The notes under the pieces: generated by a model
The model's database searches: none
What the model saw: only the letters and a program-made list of their open reading frames with translations
What the model was told of the DNA's origin: nothing
DNA from: Synaphobranchus kaupii
Lineage: Eukaryota; Chordata; Actinopteri; Anguilliformes; Synaphobranchidae
Assembly: GCA_029718625.1 (NCBI GenBank)
Contig: CM056396.1
Location: forward strand, 28,317,114 to 28,381,113
Reading direction: 5' to 3'
DNA length: 64,000 nt
Translations under genes and position numbers: made by a program
Part shown: one piece after another, positions 11,188 through 23,251 of the stretch
Numbering within the stretch: position 1 is the first letter of the stretch
How the letters are laid out: every line of letters starts with the position of its first letter

Positions 11188-12284
11188 GTCTTTAAACACC
11201 TTGGTTAAAATGTGAAGCGTTAGTTCTTGTTTGCTAAAGTCTGGATGGTCCTTGGTCGTCCAGACGTCTTCCCATCCCTTCATTCTTAAATTAAGCGTGT
11301 GAAAAAAAGGCAGTTTGATACTTCGCCGACTGAAGCGTTTTCTTGGAATGTAGACCTCTCGGCTGTTAATTTATGCGCATATTAATTGGTCGCCATTGTA
11401 ATTGTCACTGTGGGATACAACATGCAAATGAACAGTGTGTTGTGTGTTAAGGCCCCCCCCCCCCCTCCCCAATCTCGCGCACGTACAGCCAAAAATATAT
11501 GTTCAAAAACTTACCTAGAGTTCACACTTCCCTTTGGAGAAGTAGCGCACAAATATTTAAACCTGTTCCGTCAGTTCCGTCTTTAATGCCGAGGAAATTT
11601 AAATAAATGAAATAAAACCGGAATAAAACCGCACAAAGGCATATGAGACGAGTCTGAGAGGTAAGCACGAATCTACTGCCAGGACAAAGCTGAACAAATA
11701 TTGGTTTATAATCAATAAAAGCAAATTGCAATCAAAGAACTGAGAATTGTCACGAAAAAGCTTTTTTTCAAATAGTTTTTAAGAGAAAAAAACTGAAATC
11801 ACGTGCAAGGAATGTTGCCAGACCAGGTAGTTATATATTGTATGCAACAAAAAGGTCATGAGAACTGTTGTGCATTTTTTATCTAAGCTGTTATAATAAT
11901 TTACTTCGTATGGGTTTGCTTTGGCAAGTCCAGTATTCATAAACCAATGACTCAGTCACCGCAGTCAATCAGTCAGTTAATCAATCATATTTCACTTTAT
12001 TGCTTTTTGCGAAAAAATCTAATAGATTCTTTGCAGAGTAGCAAACCAGTGAACCAATGCAAATTGCATAACCTGGAAAAATAAATCCAACGTACATATT
12101 AAATGCATAGAAAAAATAGAACAGTGGTTAAAACAATTGTCAGAGATATCAAAGAGATACCAGGCCATTTGTGAACCTATAAGGCCACGTGATTACTTTT
12201 CCGTATGTAAGCAGAAAGAAACTTTCTGCACAGGTAATTGCTACATCAAAAGAACGAAATGCCTTGTATGATTGCCCCGCCCAC

Positions 12285-12295
12285 GCGCGCGCGCG

Positions 12296-12376
<81 letters not shown>
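12285..12376. repeat. CG/CA microsatellite
   Basis: A short alternating CG run followed by about 38 CA units. The purine-pyrimidine alternation favours Z-DNA. Confidence 0.95.
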
Positions 12377-12378
<2 letters not shown>

Positions 12379-13374
12379 AGTAGGAATAAATAAAAGCTAC
12401 ACTGTGAGCGTCTATATGTAGTATGGACCGCTACAATAAACTACATATTGATGTAATCAACTGAAATACTTTGCTTGGATATACCTGTATGTGATCTTAA
12501 GATACACAAGGACCTATCCACGAAAAATAAAGCACAAAGAAGCGATTGCATGGTTCATGGCTCGGTCTTGTAAATACTACGTACCTTTTCTCTGTACTTC
12601 CAAATTAATATTTTCCCATGGACTCATATTCGTATTCCAATAGCCTGTTCGTTTATTTTTATTCTTCAGAAAATATAAAATTACACCAATTTGGTTCCAA
12701 GGAGATATAAACTAATATTTGTGAGGCAAGCTTCTACATTTTTCTATAGATTAAATACTCTATGTAAACACATTGCATTCGTCTAGATTATCATGTAAAT
12801 TGGGCCTTAATTTGATCAAAACCATAATCATTCATGGAAAATATTCCGTAAAAAAAGTAAAAACACGACTTAATTTGCTACTTACAGAGAAGGAGAAAGA
12901 ACGCTGCGGTTGTATAGCAAACTTTTCACAAATATTTTGCATGCCTCGAGAAACAAACTGATATAGTTTTCAGAGAAGTTTATAGCGTAATCCAGTCGAT
13001 TAAAGAGCAAATTATGTTACCGAGTTAACCATAATTGCATCTGATAAGTGGTCAGCTTTCAGAAGGCTCATAAATGAATGTAGTCTGGAAATTGTATTTG
13101 CGAGGTTTTTTATGAGTTACTATTCAGCTTTGCGATGCCTTCTACTAGAACATTTTTACATAAATTTTGCATGGCTTCATCTTTGCATCGCTGGTAATTC
13201 TATTAAATCAGTCCAGGCCACACCTGGCTGAACATTAAGGGAACGCTCTAAGCATACAACCTGAAATAAATGTTAATAAGAGGGATTTAAAATGGCGAAC
13301 CGCACAGTTGCAATCTAGCATTCTACATAAAAATAGTGCAAAAAAAATGGAAATCTTATAGTACTAATAATTAC

Positions 13375-13425
13375 TACTGCTGGTACTACTACTACTAATA
13401 ATAGCTTACTATTATTATTATTATT

Positions 13426-13479
<54 letters not shown>

Positions 13480-13482
13480 TTA
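13375..13482. repeat. Inverted TTA/TAA trinucleotide tract
   Basis: ATT units switch to TAA units near 13428, so the tract can fold into an AT-only hairpin. Confidence 0.9.
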
Positions 13483-14365
13483 AAAAAACATTCTATTTGT
13501 TATCGTCAATTTTGTTCGTTTCTTTTTAAAACAGTATAACATAGTAGCTATATTAGAAGGCTGTTTAAACCTAACTAGAATAAAGCTTCTGGTTCGATCC
13601 AACTACAAAACAGTTTGGCTTGAATTTAATCAATAGCCTACCTATTCTTATTGTTGACTTACATGTAGCCCAGGTGCACATTCCTTTTTTCCTCGGAAAC
13701 AGATTGTCGAGTTCAGCAATCAACGAAATTAACAAGGCGAACGGTTTTCGAAGAAAAAAAGTAACACGTTCATATGTAGGCCTAATTTATAAGTTCTTAA
13801 GAGAAAATGTTGATTGATTCCTTTCACTAAAGTTCTTTCAGTTTCACCTGCGTCAGTCTCAGAAAGTAGTACAGAGCCACGTTTAAATTTGCGTCCTAAA
13901 GCGTCCTCAAATCACTTTCAGGTAGGCTAAGATTAAATGCGACTTTAAATCAGATTAACACCATAAATCAGAATGTTAAATGGCGTGACTTTGTCGCTTC
14001 GTTGTTTGTAATTTTGAAGATGAATAGCCTATGCTATGGAACAACTGTAGACTCTAAATATCCCCCAATTCAGATTATAGTGTCGGGATGATGAGCGCAT
14101 GGAACTATTCCGTATTCTAATAAAGTTTACATTTATTCGCAATGATTTACTACGACTACCTTTCCTCCTCCTACTACTACTAGTAATAATAATATTATTA
14201 GCAGTACAGGTGCAGGTAAATTGCCAAAATACATTGATACAAACGTATGTTCCTGCATACAGATTATTTGCTGTTGCGTTGTTGTGAAGTAAGGTTCACC
14301 TCCTTGCAAGAGGCGTCAGGGGCTTTTTTACAACAGTTCTCGTTTTTTTAAACCTCCAGACGAGT

Positions 14366-14472
<107 letters not shown>

Positions 14473-17059
14473 GATTTTTGACTAAAGCCCATTCTAAATA
14501 GTAAATTATATAAATTTATCTGACTCTTCAGTCAGCCCTTGATTCCTCTCGGGTGTCTATTTAAGCGGGGAATTGGCATTATAAGTAAATTAATTTACAC
14601 TGGAGAAATTTAGTGGAGCTAAGGAAAAGAGAAAACGAAAAATACCAAATAAATCGAAACTGGTACTGTAACGCTCAAGATGAACGTATAGGCTAGGATA
14701 GGCTAGGATAGGTTACCTTTAGAATTTAGAGAAAGAAAAAGCCAAAGGCAAAAAAGTTTAAACCCAACGGTTGAGATAAAGAAAGGGAAAACAACGTATT
14801 TTTTTGTTAACTGATCCCATTCCACCAGAAAGCCACGAGAACAATTCTCACAGTCATGTGATTAAAATGTGGCATTTTTATTCTGAATGGAAAAACTGTA
14901 ATCTGTAATAATCCAGTCGCTCTCTGCCCTCCCAGTGTACTTTCAAACGGTTCTTTGAGTTAATTTAGGATTTTGATTTTATAATTTTTACGTAGGACCA
15001 TTTTCCCGTTCGCGAGCTGTCTCTCCATCTCATTCTACTTCCCCCTTCGTAAAAGTTTGCTTCACACAGATTGGAAGCAGGCACAACAATTAGGCCACTG
15101 TGTACGGTCAAAAAGGCGTGCTTGCTGCAAGTAGCTAACATCAAATTCCAACATTCCGTTCGCTTCGAGAAAAAGCGGAAAAGTCCAATTTTGGTGTTGT
15201 CCTAATGGTTCTATAGTCAATGGGTTTGAAGGGGAAGCTTATCTACCTGCTATTTAATTCTCCTGAGGGTTCGTCAAGGGCCAATGAGGGGCGTTGTAAT
15301 TTCCTGGTTGAAAAGCAATGGTCAGGGATTTTATACAAAAAAACTGCTCGTTTTTGTTTAAAAACTGCGTGTATAAAACAGAAAGGATCAACGTTTGTTT
15401 TATATAATTGACTGCAGTGGTGAACTCGATTTGTGCATTGATTGAGTCATCCTTTTTCATTAAAAAGTTTCTGAATGTTAGCGCCTTGGTATAGCCTATA
15501 CAAGTCGCGTTACGAACTGAAGGGAGGACAACGCTTCTCCTAAAAAGGTCTAAATATAGTGGTAGCCTACAATTTAACTCACCCGTGAAATGATACAACA
15601 TAATCGACGTAGCTATACAGTTCAGGGGCTATAGGTGTACTTTGCCCCTAAAACCATCACACTATTTCCCTTCAAAACTATTTTCCATAGTTTACAATGG
15701 ATTACACATAATACCATTTTGTCATATAGTACATTGAGTGGAATAATTTCCATATAGTTTCCATTTTGATTAGATTTTCCCCCCAAACCTTCCCGCTTTT
15801 TTAAGTTTTCGTTTTTCTGATTGTGTCATCAGCATTCAAAGCATATGCCAATGCCATTGTAACAACACAATAGCCACATCCAACTCATATTTAATAATAA
15901 TGCAGCCCAGTTCCAATCATGATTTTAACAATGTGCTTAAAACTACATTCTAATCACAGCTTTTACAGAATTCCCACAACATAATAATTTGCATTGAAAT
16001 CACATTTCACACCCTAGCAACATTCTAATCACATCCACAAAAAAAAAACATTTAAAAATGGAGACATAACCACGAGTGAGTGGACTTCAAAAAACATAAG
16101 ACATTAGAGCGTGCTGGTATCGTGCTCGTCTCCTTGACCCCATTGTTGTGGGCTAGACTTAGACCTACTGTTATTATTTGCTTATCTCGTGCCCTTATCA
16201 AAGTGCCACACTTTTTTTTGACCTCGTTCTCATTCAGAAACAATGTTTTCAATTGTAGACATGCAGAATGACTTCGCAAGGCCTACATTTTTTTGGATCA
16301 GGTGTCACGACAGGAAGATGGATGACCCTGACTCCATTGCTACACTTCAGCACCATGGAATGGACAGCGCCGCCAATAATTTGAATCGAGTGTTAAACTA
16401 GAACAGTGCTTAAAAGAAAAAAAGGTGTTTAGAGCCTGCTTCTGAAGGTTAGCCAATGGCCAAATTAAAAGTGTCGAAAAAGAGCACTTAAGTGTAGCTT
16501 CACTTCGTTTAATATGGATCGGCTTCTGAATCAATGTAAGCATATACACCTGTTGGAAAACCACAATGGACAACGACAAATAAAAATAGTTACTTTTTCT
16601 CTTTTTGAGTATATACTGTACATAGCACAAATCTTATAAATGTTCTTATGTACTATTCTGTATAGGGCAATTTGTGTAGGCTACCAATTGCCTACGAAAA
16701 GCTTCTTATACATTAAATTGCATTCAATTCGCAGATGTTCTTATCCAAAGCGAATAATAATGTAGGAGAATATAGCCCACGTGCATTCACCCGAACGCAA
16801 GAACTGGTTAATGACATTCTTAGACCGTCGGTTATAAGTTGGCCTATCTGAAATATGCGTTCAATTAACGTTCGAATACAAACTGCATTCAAACGTGCGA
16901 AGCTGCATTCAGTTAACTACGGCGAAACCTAAAATGTAGGCCTCGTCAGAGTCGTTAGAGCTCGTCTAAATGGGGAATATTTCAAGTTCGTGCTCATCAG
17001 CAGAGATTTACGTCTTGATACCATAATCCCATCAAAGGGCATCTCTTCCCACCACCATT

Positions 17060-17600
17060 TGCCCATCGCTAAAATAAACAGGAGCAGCCTGGGTTTGAAG
17101 GGAGGGGGGTGTCTCTCTCCATGCCCTTTTGTGCCTGTCGAGAAAGGGAGTGAAAGAGCGAAAAAAATCCACTAAATTTGTCTGAACTCGAGGGGTAAAG
17201 AAACCAACATTTTAAATTGCGAGCTCAGAGGCACATTGTCCGCGCGTCCCGCCAAAATAAACTCATTCTCCCCAATAGCAGCCCCGTGTCGTGTAGCGAA
17301 GTCTTTTCTGTTTTTTGTTCGCGGCTCGACCTCCTGTTTTTAATGAAAGGGACCCATGCTGACAACTCAATCGCAGAGGTTAGAAGCCCTCAAAGGACCG
17401 GCTTTCCGCGCCCTAGTCTCTCCCGCCCGTAATTTCCTTTGCCCATTCTCCTCTCCTTTTTAATCGCAAGGAGAGAAGAGAGGGAGTGGGCCATATTATC
17501 GCAAATCCGCCTTTCCTCACCAGATTTTTCATGAATGGGGTCCAAAGTGAGATAATCGACCCGATCAACACAAGGGCAGGTGACGCTGGAAGTTTAGCAA
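17060..17600. promoter_or_regulatory. Candidate regulatory island in the bcan-ensa spacer
   Basis: More GC-rich and free of simple repeats compared with its AT-rich surroundings. It contains CpGs and several motif-like blocks such as tttttcatgaatggggtcca and gagataatcgacccgatcaa. No coding frame is apparent. Proposed only from composition and sequence complexity. Confidence 0.25.
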
Positions 17601-18778
17601 AGAGGGATGTGGCGAGAATGATGCCTCATACCCACCTCTTTCTACCGTGAAGATGGAAGTAACAAGCGGTCGAATTAAATAACGACTTTGGACAACATTT
17701 GTACCAACATTTGTACATTTGTGTTTCACTAATATTACTAATTGTAGCCTACTAATATAACCCTTAATAATCATGCATTTTTCCACAAAGTGGTGATCAC
17801 AGTTTTCCGTGTAGGCCACTGTAGACTATAGACCAGGAAAACTTTTTTGACAGACGAGAAAAACTTTACCTGACACTGGGCTAAGTGGACTGCCGTGGTT
17901 GGGCTAAAATCTTACATTGGGGTACTGGTGTCGTCTATTTTCGGGCTAGGTCACGAAATTGTTTGAGTTCTAAATAGTCATAGGCTCCAGTACAATGGTC
18001 AACGGTGTGTGAAAACGGTATAGCCTGAAAGGACTGTTTGTCGGCCCGGCTACGAGGGTATGCAAACCACATGAATAAATAGCCTACTATTAAAAAGCAT
18101 ATTTTTATAGCTGGCTATACACAACTAGCTACTTGGCTACCTGTAAATATAGCCCTATGCATTAGAATGACCAAACACAAAACGTGAAACATTAACATTT
18201 GATTGTTAAAATATTGGCCTGAGGAAAATTTTAAATGCATTATGTCATACAGCACGTATGATGGCTGCCCATAAGGGCAGTAGCTTCACAAAATCATAAA
18301 GCAGGTTTCAGGAATAATGGCCCCTGAGCACGCTTTTCTCTAATTAAACCATGCTAAAATAAACACAGTGTAAAGTTTTTTCCGTTCCATTCAGAAGATT
18401 TTGTTCACAACAGCGACCGCCAAAATCAGAGCGAGTTTTTTCTTTTCTGTTAAAAGAAAAAACCCATGCGTACATGCTTGAGTCCAACTTCAAGAATAAA
18501 GTACACTGCATTCACATCAGATAGAGAACTAATTTACGAAATGATATGTATGTACAGTATAGTGTATATTCGTATTTAGTTAAGTTATTAAATAATTGTC
18601 AACAATATGGACAAACAAAAAGCCCATACACGTGCCACAAAAGTGTCCACAAAGTCAATTTTTACCTTTTTGGTGAAGGCTATTACAACATAGCCTGTAG
18701 AACTTAGCCACACTAAAATATGTCCGCACTGCATAGTGCATGCATGTGTAAATATCCACACTTTACATAATTTCTTAT

Positions 18779-18783
<5 letters not shown>

Positions 18784-18822
<39 letters not shown>

Positions 18823-18823
18823 G
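18784..18823. repeat. TAA trinucleotide microsatellite
   Basis: About 13 TAA units. Confidence 0.93.
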
Positions 18824-19177
18824 CTTGTTATGGGTTAATTCATATGCTATACTATATAGGAAATCTTACTGATTTTTTAGGATCTGTCACGGTACTAATG
18901 CCAGCTGAAGAGAGTGTGTACGGGGGTTCTGATATAATGTAGTGAATTTTAAAACAGTATTTGGTAATATTGGCGTCGTTGTAATATTAGTAGTCGAGCA
19001 AGGACTAAAATCTATCGAAAAACACATTAGTGCCTGAAATCCTATAGGAACCAAAAATAATCATTCGTGATGCAGCTGGTGTAAATTATTATACATTTTA
19101 CGTTTGGTGCACAGTACAATGTGGAGTGTTGATTCAACTCTAACATAGTACATATGCGTCTCACAGGGACCATATAT

Positions 19178-19215
19178 ACAGTGTAAGAGTTCATTTTACA
19201 CTGAACATTTTACTT
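19178..19215 (+). repeat. Short TGTTCAGTGT-type fish repeat, copy C
   Basis: Reads gtgtaagagttcattttaca then ctgaacattttac, parallel to the copies at 9410 and 10852. Confidence 0.45.
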
Positions 19216-21000
19216 TCTTCATAAATCAAAAGTGAGGTGTCTTTTTAGTGTGTGTGGTACAGATTCAGATAAAGTCAGTTTATTTAGTTCAAGTTATTCA
19301 ATCAACCAGCATTGCGCTCCAGAGGAAACCACATTTACCCATCTTGACGATTTTGGCGGTCACTGTCATTAAAGAAAACAATTAGGTCAAAATAAAATAA
19401 CAACAGAAAAGTTTCAATCTTATGGACAACGTGTATTGCCATTGAACTGAAGCTGTTTTGTAGTCTATTCTGATGCAGCCAATCTATGGGTTAAAAGAGT
19501 TAAGGTCCAATAAAAAACGACGTGAATTTTCATTCACATTCAACTTGTGTCCTCTGTGGAAGACAATGTTGGAAAGTTGCCAAGTTTGCCCACACAGAAT
19601 TCCAGCTAAAGCCACGTGATTTGACCTAAGATTTATTCTTGCCTTACAGAATAATAATAAAAAACGTTATGCATAATGCTACCGTTATTAAGCACAAATA
19701 TTGCTAACAGGATCCAGTCAGTTTACATCTAAACAAAAAGAAATAGAAGGCAGTGAACATCTTTTGGTTTTTGGCTCAATATGTGATCAATCCTCAGACC
19801 TACAGACCAGTATTCTGCTGTCGTTTAAAACAGTGGTATCTCAAAGCTACGATAAACATAAACTATCATTCGGATGCATGGGCTGTTTTGAGCAACTGTA
19901 CACAATTTAGAAAGTGTTGTACATAAATAGACATACACACACCTACGCACACCACCTTGAACTCGTGTTTAAGACAGTGGTTCCATGCAGCAATTAGCCA
20001 TGTTGGGGCATGGCCAATTTATCGCTAAGTATCAGTTAATCCTAAAATGAAGAAGTCAAAGCAGACCTTCGCTCTTTGTTTGTTTGTTTTATTTCAGTCT
20101 TACGCACCCTATGGTTTGTAACATAAGGTTGAGTGTTGAACATATGCAGACAAAACATAACTTAATGCAGTCGATAGAGCAAAACGATGTAATTAAATTA
20201 TATGAATAAGGAATCTTTATATATCTAGACGACTGATTTTTCTGCACGCGCTACGAGTGTAGTTCTGTCAACGTAGCCTAATGTTACCCGACTTCAGTTT
20301 ATGCTGATGACCATAATATTTCCCATTACTTGGAAACAGTTTCTCTGAAGGGCCAATTTCAGAAAATGTAAACAATATCAGTCCAAATGAAGAAAATATT
20401 TTGTTTTTTAGTACCCTTCTACAACATATTTCAGGATGCCGTTGTGTAAACCTTGCGACACATGCCGCTTATAATAACCCATAAAGACTCTAGTGTGGCA
20501 CACAGTTTATTGTTAAAATATATGCGTGTGCATGCTGGTACGGGTATATGTTTGCCTACATTAAATTTCCGTCTATGGCAATGCATCGCGCAGGCGTATT
20601 ACTACAGTGTTCTATAATCTTGTCACGGGATAGCTCACAGCTTTGTGCCGCGAGAAAGTCTTCCACATTTAAATTATGCATACATTTGTAAATCGTTTGC
20701 ATATATTCAAATGAACCCCCATCTAATTACCCTGCATGCGTGTATTCATTTTAAATATGCAGTAGGCTATTTGTCCTTTCAAGATCATTTTTCTCTATCC
20801 AAAATCTCACATCTATATCTATGTCTACCTACACCTATTCTCTTTTACACCATAAATTGTTTCAGGTATCATATCGCAGCCGTTTCAATTTATCAAATTA
20901 CCCAGAACCCCCATCTTTACACATACACACGCACGCTGGTGCAGAATACAAGGCACAGTCTCCACGTGTGGCAGCGCTAGTCCCCTCTGCAGCCCACGCG

Positions 21001-21500
21001 NNNNNNNNNNNNNNNNNNNNNNNNNNNNNNNNNNNNNNNNNNNNNNNNNNNNNNNNNNNNNNNNNNNNNNNNNNNNNNNNNNNNNNNNNNNNNNNNNNNN
21101 NNNNNNNNNNNNNNNNNNNNNNNNNNNNNNNNNNNNNNNNNNNNNNNNNNNNNNNNNNNNNNNNNNNNNNNNNNNNNNNNNNNNNNNNNNNNNNNNNNNN
21201 NNNNNNNNNNNNNNNNNNNNNNNNNNNNNNNNNNNNNNNNNNNNNNNNNNNNNNNNNNNNNNNNNNNNNNNNNNNNNNNNNNNNNNNNNNNNNNNNNNNN
21301 NNNNNNNNNNNNNNNNNNNNNNNNNNNNNNNNNNNNNNNNNNNNNNNNNNNNNNNNNNNNNNNNNNNNNNNNNNNNNNNNNNNNNNNNNNNNNNNNNNNN
21401 NNNNNNNNNNNNNNNNNNNNNNNNNNNNNNNNNNNNNNNNNNNNNNNNNNNNNNNNNNNNNNNNNNNNNNNNNNNNNNNNNNNNNNNNNNNNNNNNNNNN
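21001..21500. other. Assembly gap (500 N)
   Basis: Exactly 500 N, so probably a gap of nominal length. A long CA repeat abuts it on the right. Confidence 0.99.
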
Positions 21501-21509
21501 TATCGGTTT

Positions 21510-21535
21510 ACACACACACACACACACACTCGCAT

Positions 21536-21572
<37 letters not shown>

Positions 21573-21573
21573 T

Positions 21574-21632
<59 letters not shown>
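21510..21632. repeat. Interrupted CA microsatellite beside the gap
   Basis: CA runs broken by tcgcatgcg and ttgcatg, about 120 bp. Confidence 0.95.
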
Positions 21633-22566
21633 TACACATGACTATGTCGGAAAATTATACAGGTAGCATTTTATAATCTCTCTCCTCCCCCCTCCCCCCC
21701 CTCACCTCATTCACTGAAATTTCTCCTGTTCTCCCAGCTGCTGTTATGTCTTTTTTATGTGGCCTTTTAAAACAAAACAAATCGCAATCAGACAATCAGA
21801 GGCTTTACACTCTGAACATGAGAGAGCACACAGACCAAACAGTCGATCTGGGGTCCCCCTCACACAACACTTTTTTTGAAACACACTCCGCTCACTGAAC
21901 TGTTGCCATCTCAACCGGTTTCTGGCGACAGCCGACATAAAAAATAAAATAATAATAAAATAAACAGTTTGTAGTAGAAGTAGTCATAGCAATACTATAA
22001 GCACTAGTAGAATGGATGCCACTTTGTCCCAGCCAATCAGGTAACAGCAAGATAGAGTTCTGTTTTGACATTGTGTTTGCTTTTTTTTTTTTTTTTTGTT
22101 GCTTTTTTTGTTTTCTCATGTGCAGTGATGTTGGGTACAGGGATTGGGGGATGTGGGGGGGCAGGCTCGGGATGGGGGGGGGGGGTGTGGTTGTGCTGAA
22201 GGTTCAGGGGGTGTAAGTGCAGGGGTAATGGACCAGGTAAATACTGAGGGGGAACGAATATCACCCAAGCCCCGGTTAGAGCTGCTACCTACTCCTCACC
22301 AAATCTGGAAGAAAGAAAAAAAAGTGAGAACTGCAAGCATGCATCTTGCAACAACAAAAAAGAAGCTCATTAACAACCCTAATTGTGATGGCATCTTTGG
22401 GCAAACTACAAACCTCCAAAAAACACAACACATCGAAGGGCCAAACTGGACGAGAGGTGCAAACGGGGAGTTATTTGTCCGAATATATCAGTGCTGAACA
22501 CAACATAATAGGGATTAAAAACAAAATCATCTGATTTCCTCACCATTTCTCGCCTGTGCATTAAAT
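21633..22566. other. Spacer downstream of ensa; nothing recognised
   Basis: Between the CA repeat and the probable ensa polyadenylation site. It contains poly-T, G-rich and A-rich stretches and no recognisable gene. Confidence 0.55.
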
Positions 22567-23083
22567 TTTATTTTATTTTTTTAAAGAATTTTGGAATTCC
22601 TCTATCCTATCCTACTGGCCCTGCTCTATTCTTCGGCTTGTAAAACCAGCGGCCTTCAAAAAGTTGGCTTTCTTCCCCCACGCTATTCAGTGATTTCAGT
22701 GATTAAATGTCCCTATGTCCCTAACGAGCACCCCAGTTCATTCAAAATCTCTAACAAGGAAGATACTGGGTTACTGGGTGCTCAGAGCGCAAGATGCACA
22801 TTTTTTCCCCCTGGATGCTACACCACAGATGTTTTTTGTCATGCTTTCAACAGGGGTGGGGGGGGGGGGGGTGAGGAGATGGGGAGATGGGGGTGTGGGT
22901 GGGGGGCAGCAGAAGAGCAGTTGCTGATAGAAGCAGACGTGCACAGAAGAAGATACCACACCCAGATACCCCCCTCCATTGAAATGTACAAAAAACCCAA
23001 TTTGAGTGGGACCTCTAGCGCAGCCTGGCGGAAAAAGGGGGAGGGAGTGGACAGAGGGGGTGGGGCTTGTTGCTAGGAGACCT
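22567..23083 (-). other. Probable ensa 3' UTR with candidate poly(A) signals
   Basis: Overlapping AATAAA hexamers on the minus strand at 22572-22567 and 22577-22572 would give a 3' UTR of about 0.5 kb. It includes a C-rich run (G-rich on the plus strand near 22855-22910). Confidence 0.4.
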
Positions 23084-23251
23084 TTAGCCCGCTAGCTTGC
23101 TGGTGACCAGCGAGGACTTTCTCTGCGGGAGGTCCTGTGGCGTGGGAATGTGATCGCCCGTCACCAGGTCTTTATCCGGCCCAGCCAACGGCAGCTGCTT
23201 GTTCTTCTTGGCCTTGGCCATGTTGTAGTCGCCCGAGTCAAAGTACTTTTG
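23084..23251 (-). CDS. ensa: ensa coding exon 3 (Greatwall site, PKA site, stop)
   Basis: 168 nt including TAA at 23084-23086. Starts [14 protein letters not shown] and ends [10 protein letters not shown]. The intron just upstream (higher coordinates) is a purine-rich GA tract on the plus strand, which gives a long pyrimidine tract on the coding strand. Confidence 0.96.
   Translation of the reverse strand, partial: QKYFDSGDYNMAKAKKNKQLPLAGPDKDLVTGDHIPTPQDLPQRKSSLVTSKLAG

Noticed and set aside
20821..21666. Frames crossing the gap
   Set aside because: Made of N and CA repeats.
22591..23076. 161-codon plus-strand frame
   Set aside because: Antisense to the ensa 3' UTR and dominated by a G-rich run.
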